Source: Dokdonia sp. Dokd-P16
GTDB lineage: Bacteria; Bacteroidota; Bacteroidia; Flavobacteriales; Flavobacteriaceae
Direction: 5' to 3'
DNA: 64,000 bases
NCBI RefSeq assembly: GCF_003095655.1
Contig: NZ_CP029151.1
Span: 3,285,001 to 3,349,000 of the forward strand
Below are positions 1 through 9,417 of the stretch, one piece after another; the stretch's first letter is position 1, and every line of letters starts with the position of its first letter. The notes under the pieces were generated by a model that was given only the letters and a program-made list of their open reading frames with translations, did no database searches and was not told the DNA's origin. Made by a program: the position numbers and the translations under genes.

Positions 1-19
1 ACTCAAAACACTCTAAATT

Positions 20-148
20 ATGAAAATTAAAGCTTTATTTTTAGCACTAGTGATCGCTGGTGCAACAGCATTATCGTACACAGTTCATACTCAAGATGCA
101 GAACAAGCAATCGAAAAAAGTAAAATTAAAGTACCAACATACGGATAA
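20..148 (+). CDS. small exported peptide, 42 aa
   Basis: A complete 42-residue reading frame starts ATGAAAATTAAAG and stops with TAA at 146-148. The N-terminus is a classic signal sequence: MKIK, then a hydrophobic run LFLALVIAGATALS, then a polar tail rich in Q, E and K that ends KVPTYG. No family is recognised. It overlaps the start of the next frame by about 50-90 bases, depending on that gene's real start, so the two may be translationally coupled. The start lies only 19 bases into the window, so its promoter is not visible. It could instead be a leader peptide for the membrane protein downstream. Confidence 0.55.
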   Translation: MKIKALFLALVIAGATALSYTVHTQDAEQAIEKSKIKVPTYG

Positions 149-683
149 GAGACGTATACTTTCTATCAGTATGTTTACAGCCTTAGTTATAATGCTGTCA
201 CCTCTATTATTTTATGCATACCAAGGATTCCCAGACGTAAAGTCTTGGGAATCCTCTGTTTTTGGTACGATTCAAAGTAATTATTACGGAAGCATACACA
301 CACTAGCTTGGGTTTTATTTGGTAAGATTGTTCCGTTTTTCCTTTTATTTATTTGGTTTTTTACATGTAAACATTGGTGGTATCATGTTATACTAGTACC
401 CATATCTATGTATGTGTTTCAAATTTTTAATATATTAAATGATGATTTAAAATTTATCGATACTGGTGAATTAGTATTAATTATACCTATAATAGCAATA
501 GTCGCTGCATTATCCTACACTATTAGAACCAAAATTTTCGATCGCTTATATGGAGTAGATTTAGATCAAGAATTAAAGCGTGTTCGCTGGAATGGGAAAA
601 TTGTAAAAATCCCTGCAGACTCTCCACTTAATATTCCCGAGGTAGGTGATGATGAAGTAGATGACGAAGAGCTAGATGATTAG
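60..683 (+). CDS. four-helix integral membrane protein of unknown function
   Basis: Not recognised as a named family. The frame holds a basic cytosolic N-terminus (KYQHTDKRR) and about four hydrophobic segments: ISMFTALVIMLSPLLFYAY, then TLAWVLFGKIVPFFLLFIWFF, then the stretch after KHWW, then LVLIIPIIAIVAALSY. It ends in an acidic tail, DDEVDDEELDD. The true start is unclear. The first ATG (60) lies inside the preceding exported-peptide gene, the ATG at 96 gives a plausible basic N-terminus, and the ATG at 171 would cut into the first helix. No good ribosome-binding site decides between them. Function is unknown. Confidence 0.75.
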   Translation: MQQHYRTQFILKMQNKQSKKVKLKYQHTDKRRILSISMFTALVIMLSPLLFYAYQGFPDVKSWESSVFGTIQSNYYGSIHTLAWVLFGKIVPFFLLFIWFFTCKHWWYHVILVPISMYVFQIFNILNDDLKFIDTGELVLIIPIIAIVAALSYTIRTKIFDRLYGVDLDQELKRVRWNGKIVKIPADSPLNIPEVGDDEVDDEELDD

Positions 684-771
684 TCCGTAGGATCATCAAA
701 GTTTCATGTTACAATAATGTCTCAGTTATTACTATCTAACAAACATTTAATAAACCTCTTTCTTTTTATCA

Positions 772-906
772 GGGCGTACCCCTATCCTTCTTTCATTTCA
801 TTCTTGAAGTCTAGTGACCGGGCTTTACGTTTATACGCTTCGTGATGCTACGCTATCGCTTCACAACACTGCAGGGTAACCACTGCTATCCCTCACGCAA
901 AAAATT
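772..906. repeat. intergenic repeat of the GGGCGTACCCC...TATCCCTCACGC type
   Basis: The stretch starts GGGCGTACCCCTATCC and ends CTGCTATCCCTCACGCAAA, with a CGGGCTTTACG motif in the middle. It has no open frame. From memory, these end motifs match an element of about 130-150 bases scattered between genes in many Flavobacteriia; its function is unknown to me. This is an identification by recall and has not been aligned. The rest of 684-1000 shows nothing else supportable. Confidence 0.5.
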
Positions 907-1001
907 AAACGGTATCCAAGAATTACATAGAGCTAAAGCTTGTTTAAACGCTAAGATTGCTTAGCAGATAACTGATTATTTCTATCCTAAATATCAATAC
1001 A

Positions 1002-1037
1002 CAAAAAAGCCCCAGTAACACATACTGAGGGCTTTTT
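1002..1037 (-). terminator. hairpin terminator of the giant T9SS protein gene
   Basis: The arms AAAAAAGCCCCAGTA and TACTGAGGGCTTTTT face each other across a short loop. A/T tracts on both sides let it work in either direction. It lies about 20 bases after the stop of the minus-strand gene. Confidence 0.8.
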
Positions 1038-1057
1038 GTAATCAATGCATGCTTTGC

Positions 1058-4000
1058 TTATCTCTTCAACGTAAAGTGTCCGTTTACGGTTCTTTGTGTT
1101 CCTTCCTCATCTACTTCTGTAAACTCTACGCGGAACCAGTAATCGTTTGATGGCATAGGCTGTCCATTAAAGGTACCGTCCCATCCAGCACCTACTGGGC
1201 TGATCTGCTTTAAGAGTTTTCCGTATCTATCAAAGATGAAGATCTTTGCATTTAAGTTTGGTGCTACTCCCAGTCCTATGATATTCCATGTATCGTGGAA
1301 ACCATCTGCGTTTGGTGTAAAGAATCGTGGGTAGTCAATTATCCCTATCTCTACTTCTGATACGCTACAGTTACCACTGGCTAGTCTTCCAAAAACAGTG
1401 TGTGTTCCCAGTGTTACTCCTGTAAAAGTAGTACTGCTCTGGAACGGCCCATCATCTATGGCAAACTCATATTCTGAACTAGCATCTGCTCCTGTGATAT
1501 TAATGACTTCTACCGTGTATAATCCGCTATTGTTAAAAGAAGATTCTACAACGACCGCTTCAAAAACAGGTGCGCTCTCTGCGCTATACACCGCTTCTGC
1601 CACATAATCACAGCTTGTACCATCTCCATAAGTAGCGGTAATCATCACTTGATACGTCCCTGCAGAATCAATAGTCACCTCAGGGTTTAAGGATACTAAT
1701 GCACCATCACGTGTCCATGCATAACTATAAGTCACCCCAATCTGTGGACTCTCCACCGTACCATCAATGGTAAACGGATTAAGCGCTTGGCCTGTAATCT
1801 CATCTACACAAATCTGTCCGCCTTCATTAGTTAAATTGGTGTATGGTAACGGTTGTACAAATATCTCAAAATCTACTACCGTGCTACTTTCACAGCCACT
1901 TGCAGTGTTTACCGCTCTAGCATAAATCACCTGAGGATTTATGGTGTTTTCAAAAGCACTAGGAGTAGCAATCGCATTGACCATTGCCTGGGCATCTGCA
2001 AGGCTGGTGTAATAACTCACGGAAGTTGCTGCTACGTTTCCAGTGATAACAGCGTTTTGCTGAGTAAGATCAAAAGTTGCCGTACTCTGCTCTGGTGCGA
2101 TATTTACTCCAAAATCGTCTGCACATTGCACGATATTATCAGCTGGAAATACCTCTGGACGTGATTCTACCGTAAAGATGATGCTGGTAAAATTCACGCA
2201 TCCTGTGGTCGCATTTTCAATGCGCACAAATAATTCTTGATTATCTGCCACCGTGTATGGCGAGCTAAGCGCTGCTTCATTTGCTGCCGCTTGCACTTCT
2301 AGTTCATGGTAAGTAATGATAAAATCACTGGTTACCTGCGGCGCCGCAAGTAGTCCAGCCAAATCTGCGAGGGTTGTAAGATCTACACTTCCCATCGCGT
2401 CATCACCATCAAATTCTTCACAGAAGGTATAATCTACCGGTCCAGCTGCTGCCAAGATCGGTAGCGGATTTACCACTACTTCAAAAGGAACGACTACAAA
2501 ACATAGATTTCCGTCGCTATCCAAGTCACTGTTTCCTGGCACATCACGTTCCACTCTTGCGTATAATGTTTGGTTGCCAGTCACCGTATTGATAAACGCA
2601 GTCACATCTGCAATGGCGAGCGTGGTGTCTTCTGGGTTCGCTTCCGCGAAAGCGAGTTCTGTATACACCGTTATATTCACCGGTTCTGCTCCAGCAATCT
2701 GCGTGATAGCAGCTGTTAAATCAAATATTTCAAAACCATCTGTTGCCGAACCTGAACCTGCATCAATCACCCCGTCACCATCAGTATCAATATCTGTAGT
2801 CGTATCACATACTTCTAGTGCATCTGGATTGGTATTTGGCGTTGGCAGTGGTAACACTTCAATATTAAAGGTCGTTCCATCACTACACCCTGCTGGGCTT
2901 GATACTACTGCCTGGATGGTCTGAGGATTTAAAACATTTGTGTACGCCGAAGGATCTACAATAGGAGTTCCTGCATTCAAAGCAGTAAGACTCTCATAAT
3001 ACACTACCGTAAGCAGCGGATCACCACCAGTGAGACTGGCTTGGTTTACGCTCAAATCAAACACCGTAAAGGTATCTGTATCATCATCACAAATCATAAG
3101 GTCTAGCTCGTCACCATTCGGGTTTGCCGTAGGTGGTGTCTCTACCGATATCTCAAAGGAACCGATGGCAGCACATATATTTGGAGAGCCGTCACTTACT
3201 TGTAAGCGTACCCAGATAGTTTCTAGTGGTGCTATCTGCGTTGCTGTATAAGCGGTAGGGTTTACAATTGGATTGATTCCCAAATCGGCATCTGCTTGTG
3301 TATTATGGTAAGTAATAACAAGGATTGCTGGATCTTGCGTTCCTATAATCGCAGCCTCATTTTGAGTAAGGTCAATAACCTCCATTAAATCATTATTATC
3401 ATCACATGCTGCAAGAGTTTCAAGGGTTGTAGGAAGTTCTGGAATAGGGAATACTATAAGCTCAAACTCATAAATCTTCGTACAACTTGTGGCTGTGGTA
3501 GCGTCTGTATCTTGTGCAACTACATACAACGAAGTCATCCCTGAGATGTTATTATAAGGAACCGTAATATCTATCTGACCTGCGCCTGTATCTGCCGTTG
3601 CATTATCTAGTGTTTCATAAAAACGTAAGTCTATGTTTGTTACTGTTGCTAGTAAGTCGTCATTATACTGCTGCAAGTCAAAAGCTCCAAAGCCGTCATT
3701 ATCTTCATCACAAGCAACTGCTGCTGGTAAAGGTTCTCCAATTACTGGCAGCGGATTCACCTGAAGGTCTACCGTAGTTTGAGCACCACACATTCCTGCC
3801 TGATCACTTGTAACTAAGATAAAAATAGTCTGCGGACTCATGCCTGTATTTACATAGGCTGTTGGGGTCGTTATCGCATTAGTTGCTCCAGCATCTAAGT
3901 CGGCTTGCGACTCATAATAGCTAACACTTAAAGTGGTGTCTCCTCCAGTGATTAAAGTATCAAGGCTCGTTAAATCAAAACTTGTAATCCCATCAGTATC

Positions 4001-7000
4001 GGTGCCTACCAGTGCTCCTGCGCTATCACACTCCTCAAAAACTCCAGGAGGTGTGATTGCTGGAATCATCGCTATGTTTAGATTGAAAGTGCCAACGACC
4101 GTACATCCTGTAGTTGTATTTTCTAGACGCACCCAGATTGGCGTGATTGGCGCACTTGCTAAGTAGTTCAGCGGATCTGCAACTGGCATATCACTTGCGC
4201 TTCCTACCATCGCCTCTGCGCTAGCCAGCGTTTCATGATACGTTAAAGTAACATCAGCAGTGGTTTGTGTTCCTAGAACAATTGCATCATTTTGAGTAAG
4301 ATCAAAAAGCGCTTGTCCATCTACATTATCATCGCAAGAGGTTAAATCTGGGATTACTGTAGGAAGTACAGGTGCTGGTTGTACAGTAAGTGCTAGTTCG
4401 ATAACACGGTAACACTGTGTTGCTGTTGCCGGGTCCGTATCGGTTGCTCGTACATATATTGTTCTAGATGCTGTTTCATAAGCCGCCGGAGTTGCTATCG
4501 ATGGACTTCCCAGTTCCGCGGAAGCGAGTGTCTCGTGAAAAGTGAGTGACATAAACGTCTCTCCATTAATAATATCTGTAGTTACTTGGCCTGTAAGATC
4601 AAATACTGCATCTCCATCATTATCTGCATCACCATCATTTGCCATGGTATCACATTCTTCTACCGCTGCAATAGTGGTAGGTGATGGTAATGGGTTTACC
4701 ACTAAAGTAAGTGTGGTGGTTTCAAAACAACTAGTTACGATATTCTCTACTCTAGCAAAGATGGTTTGGTTAGCCATTACGGTGTTTTGATATACATCTG
4801 GAAGAACAGGTGTCCCTGCATCGGCATCGCCTTGGGTAAGGTGATAACTCACTGCCCAGTCATTATTACCGCCAGTAATCTCATCATCACGGCTACGCAA
4901 ATCAAAACTTGCAAACTCATCGGTATCACTACCGCTCTCTAAATCATCACAAAGCTCATACTCGGCAGGTTGTACCGGTGTAGGCAGCGGATTCACAATA
5001 AGGGAAAGGGTCGCTATATTACTACAAAAAGTAGCCGTGGTCGTTGGTTGCGCCGTATCTGTAACTACTGCAAAAACGATTGCCGTGTTACTGGTGTAAG
5101 CGGTAGGAGCTGCGATGGCAGGCGTTCCATTTTCCGCGGAAGCGAGAGAAGAAAACCATTCCACGCTGTGAGTTGCAGGGTCTAAACTTCCTAAAATATT
5201 TACTACCTGTGTACTTAAATCAAAAATCTGTAGTCCGTCGCTATTATCATCACACAGTGCAAAAGGAGTTGCATTTTCATTAGGCATCGGAGTATTAAGT
5301 ACTCTCAGGGTAAGTGGTGTCGTGTCATAACAACCTATCGCATTAAATACACGAGCAAAAACTATTTGCTCAAAAGGGTCGTTGTTGATATACATTGCTG
5401 CGTCCAGTTCTTGACCTACAGGCGCATTATCTGCATCTGCTTGGGTGAGATAGTAAGCAACACTCAAACTAGTGTCTCCACCAGTAATTTCAGCATCTCT
5501 AGAAGAAAGCACAAAAAAGTCAAACACACCATCATTATCATCATCACAAGCCTCATAGTCGGCTGGAGTGACGGCCACAGGTACTGGGAAACTACGGATG
5601 CTCATACTCGTCGTTGAAAAACAACCTGTTGTATTATTAGTCACACGAACTCCTACAACCTGAGGATTGCTCGTGGTGGTAAACATCGTGCTATCTGGAA
5701 TGCTTGTATCGCCAGTAGCAGCGCCAGCAGCGTCCAAGTGATAGGTTACCGTAAGATTTGCATTAAAACCACTGGTGATTTCTGCATCTTTTTGAGAAAG
5801 ATCAACCGTTGTAAATCCATCTGCTACACCATCATCATCACACACTTGAAGCTCAGATGGCGTGATAGCCACAGGGTTCTGATTCACAATAATCTCAAAA
5901 TTCATCGCAGTATCAAACGTCGTACACGTGCTACTCGTACTTCTTAAACTATAGAAAATAGTTTGAGGATTACTACTGTTTGAAAAAGATGCAGGACTTG
6001 CAATCGCTACTGGAGGTGTTGCTGTATAAGCTGCAATACTCTCGTAAAAAGTAACTTCTAAATCTGCATCTCCACCAGTGATCTCCGCTACATTCTGCGT
6101 TAAATCAAAAGTAGCTGCATTGGCTACAGCAGAACAAGTCTCAATACTACTGATTGTAGGTAGGAATGTTGGGTTGGGAGTGACGGTGAGTCTCACGTGC
6201 TCTCCAAGACCTACACATCCATTATCTGTATCTGCCTCTACACGAACCCAAATATCTTGCACACCACCAGCATTTGTAAATAACGGATTATTGCTATAAG
6301 CAGCTATATCCGTAATAGGATTAATCTCAGATAAGGCTTCTTGTTCTGTCTCGTAATAAGCAACAGATACTACCTGTGGTGAGAAAAATGTTTCTATCGT
6401 AGCGGTAGCTCCAGAGAAATCAAATACAGCAATACCATCACTATCGGTATCACACTCAATCTCATCTGCGAAGAGTGTTCCTGTTGGAATTTGAGAAGCA
6501 CTCACAACCACATTGATGACGCCTTCTCGTGAACATCCATCTAGATTTGTAACAGTCACAGCAATAGCCTCATTAAAAGGAGAACCACTATTTACATAAG
6601 CCGTTGGATCAGTTATAGGTGTGCCAGAAGCGTCTACATAAGTAAAGGTCTCGTTAGCTGAATTTGTACTCAACTCGCTTTGTGACTGTGTTAAGTTTAA
6701 AGTCGTAACACCATTTGTATCATCATCACACTGACGTAAAGTTACTGGCGTGGTTAGGACTGGGAGCTCACCTACCACAAGTGAAATATTTCTAGTAGCA
6801 AAGCAATTTACATCACTATTATTTTCCACGCGTACTACAATAGTTTCTCCGCCGGCATTAGAATTAGTGTAAGCGAGTGGTAAAGGATTGTCATTATTGT
6901 TAGCATCTACACCTCCACTATGAAAGCTCACATTAAATAAAAAAGGGTCTTGAACTCCTAAAATAGTATCCGTAATACTAGATAAATCAAAAACAGTAAT

Positions 7001-8545
7001 TCCATTAGTATCGTCTCCATCTGTAGCATCGTCACAAACTAAAAATGGCCCAGGATCATTTGCTACAGTTTGGTCGCTTACAGATATTACAAACGAACCT
7101 ACTTCAAAACAATTTGAACTTAGCATGGTCTCTATACGGACAAAAATCTCTTCTGATGGACTTGTGTTTGTATAAGCCCCTGGGTTAGATATGTCATTTA
7201 TATCCATTTCTGCATCCGATTGAAGCGTATGAAATGTAACCATTACATCTGTTTGGCCTGAGATAATAGCGGGTAACTGATCATTTAAATTAAATACTTC
7301 AACTCCATCGCCAGATGGATCATCGCAAACCATAATATCCATAGGATCATTATACATAGCAGACGCAAACTCTATCGCTACTGAATCCTCACCTATACAA
7401 CCACTTCCAGTATCTACAAAAACTTTGTATTGACCATTAACCATTACATCGAGCGTTCCATTAACTTGAGCCGGTACAAACGGCTCAAACATACTAGTTG
7501 TAGTATTAAATTGTTGCCACTCAAATGTTGTAGTTGCAGTTGTATTATCTGTTGCATCTAGCGTTATAGTCTCTCCTTCACAAGCAGCATTGAAATTAAT
7601 ACCAACTTGATCTGCTCCAATATCTACACCCAAACTCAAACTACCACCACGCAAAAACACAGCTGAGTCAAAACCGTTATCAGAACGATCTGCAATTACC
7701 ATTTTGAGCGTGTACGTTTCATTAGGTACTATTGCTACTGTCGTTGTGGTCAATACTGTAGTCAATCCATCAAACTGAGTAGGGATATCATTAAGATTAT
7801 CATTAGAATTACTTACATACAATTCTGGAAAATAATTTACACCTAAGTCCTCTGAACCGCATAAAAATCCATTGATGGCATCTTGCGTAGGATCTAAATG
7901 TATTGTTGCTGTACTTACAGCAACATTTGAAGATCCTTGTATAGCGGCAATATTAGTACCTCCAAAAGCAGTACCCGAGTCATCTGGAATTCCTGGACCT
8001 TTTACTAAAAAAGCAAAGCCATCTCTAAAATTATCATCACACTCAAATTCATTTTCATATTCTTCAGAAGCAAAAATAAATTCGAAATCTACGGTGTCTA
8101 TATTTGAAGAAAAAGTAAATTCAAATACAGTGGCATCATTAGTGACTGCGACGGTTCCATATAAGTTATCTAAAATCGTTTGAAGGTCAGTATCTCCATT
8201 CCAGCCACCTGCACTATTACCACCTCCATCATTATTAGGACCTTCTGCAAGTCTAGAAAAACCAGAGGTCAAAATAATCCCATCTTGAAAAGGAAAATTA
8301 GAACCATTTGCATTAAAGTAACCCCAGCTTTTTTCACTTGGGTTTGTAGCTCCTCCAGGGTTTTCTTGAAAATTAGTAAGCGCTACTTCTGCACATGAAG
8401 ATCCGCTTATTAGAACATTTTGGATAAGCTCTTCTGCAGTAAAAGCAGATTCTGGATAAACTGGATTATTTACAGCTATACTCTGCGCTGATAAACTATT
8501 GTAACAAGAAAAAAATAAAATAATAGCTAGTAAAAATACTCTCAT
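1058..8545 (-). CDS. giant T9SS type B cargo protein with choice-of-anchor L domain and about 18 tandem domains
   Basis: A 2495-residue secreted protein. A signal peptide (about residues 1-20, ending SLSAQS) is followed by a choice-of-anchor L-like region to about residue 310, with FASEEYENEFECDD. About 18 tandem domains of about 95-125 residues follow. Each opens near a CDD or CD(D/E/T) motif with 'G..FDLT' after it, continues with 'ITGGD..L.V.YY.(T/S)..A', 'P.AY.N...PQTI(F/Y).R' and a C before the next, and ends 'V.PLP'. The last about 85 residues (RFFTPNADGFHDTW, FDRYGKLLK, GWDGTFNG, GHFTLKR) are the type B gliding-motility/T9SS sorting domain. It is probably exported by T9SS and surface-attached or released, as an adhesin or matrix component by inference. 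The domain-initial Asp clusters suggest calcium binding. The gene stands alone and is monocistronic. Confidence 0.92.
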   Translation of the reverse strand: MRVFLLAIILFFSCYNSLSAQSIAVNNPVYPESAFTAEELIQNVLISGSSCAEVALTNFQENPGGATNPSEKSWGYFNANGSNFPFQDGIILTSGFSRLAEGPNNDGGGNSAGGWNGDTDLQTILDNLYGTVAVTNDATVFEFTFSSNIDTVDFEFIFASEEYENEFECDDNFRDGFAFLVKGPGIPDDSGTAFGGTNIAAIQGSSNVAVSTATIHLDPTQDAINGFLCGSEDLGVNYFPELYVSNSNDNLNDIPTQFDGLTTVLTTTTVAIVPNETYTLKMVIADRSDNGFDSAVFLRGGSLSLGVDIGADQVGINFNAACEGETITLDATDNTTATTTFEWQQFNTTTSMFEPFVPAQVNGTLDVMVNGQYKVFVDTGSGCIGEDSVAIEFASAMYNDPMDIMVCDDPSGDGVEVFNLNDQLPAIISGQTDVMVTFHTLQSDAEMDINDISNPGAYTNTSPSEEIFVRIETMLSSNCFEVGSFVISVSDQTVANDPGPFLVCDDATDGDDTNGITVFDLSSITDTILGVQDPFLFNVSFHSGGVDANNNDNPLPLAYTNSNAGGETIVVRVENNSDVNCFATRNISLVVGELPVLTTPVTLRQCDDDTNGVTTLNLTQSQSELSTNSANETFTYVDASGTPITDPTAYVNSGSPFNEAIAVTVTNLDGCSREGVINVVVSASQIPTGTLFADEIECDTDSDGIAVFDFSGATATIETFFSPQVVSVAYYETEQEALSEINPITDIAAYSNNPLFTNAGGVQDIWVRVEADTDNGCVGLGEHVRLTVTPNPTFLPTISSIETCSAVANAATFDLTQNVAEITGGDADLEVTFYESIAAYTATPPVAIASPASFSNSSNPQTIFYSLRSTSSTCTTFDTAMNFEIIVNQNPVAITPSELQVCDDDGVADGFTTVDLSQKDAEITSGFNANLTVTYHLDAAGAATGDTSIPDSTMFTTTSNPQVVGVRVTNNTTGCFSTTSMSIRSFPVPVAVTPADYEACDDDNDGVFDFFVLSSRDAEITGGDTSLSVAYYLTQADADNAPVGQELDAAMYINNDPFEQIVFARVFNAIGCYDTTPLTLRVLNTPMPNENATPFALCDDNSDGLQIFDLSTQVVNILGSLDPATHSVEWFSSLASAENGTPAIAAPTAYTSNTAIVFAVVTDTAQPTTTATFCSNIATLSLIVNPLPTPVQPAEYELCDDLESGSDTDEFASFDLRSRDDEITGGNNDWAVSYHLTQGDADAGTPVLPDVYQNTVMANQTIFARVENIVTSCFETTTLTLVVNPLPSPTTIAAVEECDTMANDGDADNDGDAVFDLTGQVTTDIINGETFMSLTFHETLASAELGSPSIATPAAYETASRTIYVRATDTDPATATQCYRVIELALTVQPAPVLPTVIPDLTSCDDNVDGQALFDLTQNDAIVLGTQTTADVTLTYHETLASAEAMVGSASDMPVADPLNYLASAPITPIWVRLENTTTGCTVVGTFNLNIAMIPAITPPGVFEECDSAGALVGTDTDGITSFDLTSLDTLITGGDTTLSVSYYESQADLDAGATNAITTPTAYVNTGMSPQTIFILVTSDQAGMCGAQTTVDLQVNPLPVIGEPLPAAVACDEDNDGFGAFDLQQYNDDLLATVTNIDLRFYETLDNATADTGAGQIDITVPYNNISGMTSLYVVAQDTDATTATSCTKIYEFELIVFPIPELPTTLETLAACDDNNDLMEVIDLTQNEAAIIGTQDPAILVITYHNTQADADLGINPIVNPTAYTATQIAPLETIWVRLQVSDGSPNICAAIGSFEISVETPPTANPNGDELDLMICDDDTDTFTVFDLSVNQASLTGGDPLLTVVYYESLTALNAGTPIVDPSAYTNVLNPQTIQAVVSSPAGCSDGTTFNIEVLPLPTPNTNPDALEVCDTTTDIDTDGDGVIDAGSGSATDGFEIFDLTAAITQIAGAEPVNITVYTELAFAEANPEDTTLAIADVTAFINTVTGNQTLYARVERDVPGNSDLDSDGNLCFVVVPFEVVVNPLPILAAAGPVDYTFCEEFDGDDAMGSVDLTTLADLAGLLAAPQVTSDFIITYHELEVQAAANEAALSSPYTVADNQELFVRIENATTGCVNFTSIIFTVESRPEVFPADNIVQCADDFGVNIAPEQSTATFDLTQQNAVITGNVAATSVSYYTSLADAQAMVNAIATPSAFENTINPQVIYARAVNTASGCESSTVVDFEIFVQPLPYTNLTNEGGQICVDEITGQALNPFTIDGTVESPQIGVTYSYAWTRDGALVSLNPEVTIDSAGTYQVMITATYGDGTSCDYVAEAVYSAESAPVFEAVVVESSFNNSGLYTVEVINITGADASSEYEFAIDDGPFQSSTTFTGVTLGTHTVFGRLASGNCSVSEVEIGIIDYPRFFTPNADGFHDTWNIIGLGVAPNLNAKIFIFDRYGKLLKQISPVGAGWDGTFNGQPMPSNDYWFRVEFTEVDEEGTQRTVNGHFTLKR

Positions 8546-8843
8546 ATAAAAATGCTTGAAATTTAAAAACAGAAAAAATATCTAGCGCATGAGTCTAGAT
8601 TGAGATTTTCAAAACCTTCAGTATGTAATTAATAATTTACTTTCACTATTCTGTATTATAGAACAGTTGAGATTATAAAATCCATAACAAACATTGAAAA
8701 TTAATTCTCATAATTATTGAGAATACTAAAAATATCTAAGCTATTGATTTTAAGGTTCGAATATATAAAAACATCGAGCTATAAATAAGAGGATATCCTC
8801 ATATTGTGATAAAAAGAGTTATTTAATTAAAATCAATCCAAAA

Positions 8844-8875
8844 AAAAACCACATTCTAAAAAGAATGTGGTTTTT
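8844..8875 (-). terminator. hairpin terminator after tRNA-Arg
   Basis: Perfect arms AAAAACCACATTCT and AGAATGTGGTTTTT around an AAAA loop. It lies just 3' of tRNA-Arg on the minus strand. The rest of 8546-8843 is very AT-rich, and I see no gene or clear promoter in it. Confidence 0.85.
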
Positions 8876-8884
8876 AAAGTGATG

Positions 8885-8958
8885 TGAGCCCTGCAGGATT
8901 CGAACCTGCGACCGCCTCCTTAGAAGGGAGGTGCTCTATCCAGCTGAGCTAAGAGCCC
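8885..8958 (-). tRNA. tRNA-Arg (anticodon TCT)
   Basis: The reverse complement folds as a 74-base cloverleaf. It has a GGGCTCT acceptor, D-arm AGCTCAGCTGGATAGAGC, anticodon stem CTCCC/GGAGG with loop TTCTAA, and T-arm GCAGGTTCGAATCCTGC. The anticodon reads TCT. CCA is not encoded after the discriminator A. Confidence 0.95.
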
Positions 8959-8972
8959 TAATCAACAATAAG

Positions 8973-9047
8973 TCGGGGTAGCAAGATTCGAACTTGCGAC
9001 CTCCTCGTCCCAAACGAGGCGCGATAACCGGGCTACGCTATACCCCG
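8973..9047 (-). tRNA. tRNA-Pro (anticodon TGG)
   Basis: A 75-base cloverleaf on the reverse strand with acceptor CGGGGTA paired to TACCCCG. The anticodon arm is CCTCG-TTTGGGA-CGAGG and the T-arm contains GTTCGAATC. CCA is not encoded. It lies 14 bases upstream of tRNA-Arg in transcription order, so the two are probably co-transcribed. Confidence 0.95.
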
Positions 9048-9078
9048 AAATATACACTAAGTGTATAAATCTTTAAAT

Positions 9079-9110
9079 AACAAAACAGATGGTTACTCAT
9101 CTGTTTTGTT
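9079..9110 (-). terminator. hairpin between tRNA-Ser and tRNA-Pro
   Basis: The arms AACAAAACAGATG and CATCTGTTTTGTT enclose a six-base loop. It sits between two tRNA genes read in the same direction, so it may end the Ser transcript or guide processing of a joint transcript. Confidence 0.6.
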
Positions 9111-9118
9111 ATGACTTG

Positions 9119-9207
9119 CGGAGAGACAGGGATTCGAACCCTGGGTAAGTGTTTCCACCTACGACGATTTAGCAAACCGCTCCTTTCGGCCACTCAGGCA
9201 CCTCTCC
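9119..9207 (-). tRNA. tRNA-Ser (anticodon GCT)
   Basis: An 89-base class II tRNA on the reverse strand. It has a GGAGAGG acceptor, anticodon loop TTGCTAA, a long variable arm typical of tRNA-Ser, T-arm with GGTTCGAATCC, and discriminator G. CCA is not encoded. Confidence 0.94.
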
Positions 9208-9394
9208 TTTAATAAAATAATGAACTTGCTTGTTGTAAGCGGATGCAAATTTACATCAACAAATAGAAGAAAACAAGAATAATTTCAACTTTAATTCAAA
9301 AAAAAATAAAGATTATATACAGTGCTATTCTATTCAATTAAAAATCAGATACTCACCTCTAATTATTGCCAATAAAATAATTTAAAAAAAATCA

Positions 9395-9410
9395 CATTTT
9401 CGCGAAAGCG
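9395..9410. repeat. CGCTTTCGCGAAA palindrome copy, intergenic
   Basis: Core TTTCGCGAAA at 9398-9407, extended on one side to AAAGCG and on the other to CACATTTT. It sits directly after the stop of the minus-strand T9SS gene. The rest of 9208-9394 is AT-rich, with nothing else seen. Confidence 0.85.
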
Positions 9411-9417
9411 GTATTCA

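Noticed and set aside
2530-2560. Second sigma-54-like box (TGGCACATCACGTTCC)
   Set aside because: The spacing and the -12 element do not fit, and it lies inside a coding region.
1398-8398. Several plus-strand open frames of 60-116 codons inside the giant T9SS gene
   Set aside because: They lie antisense to a clearly conserved 2495-residue protein with repeat structure and have no recognisable domain of their own.
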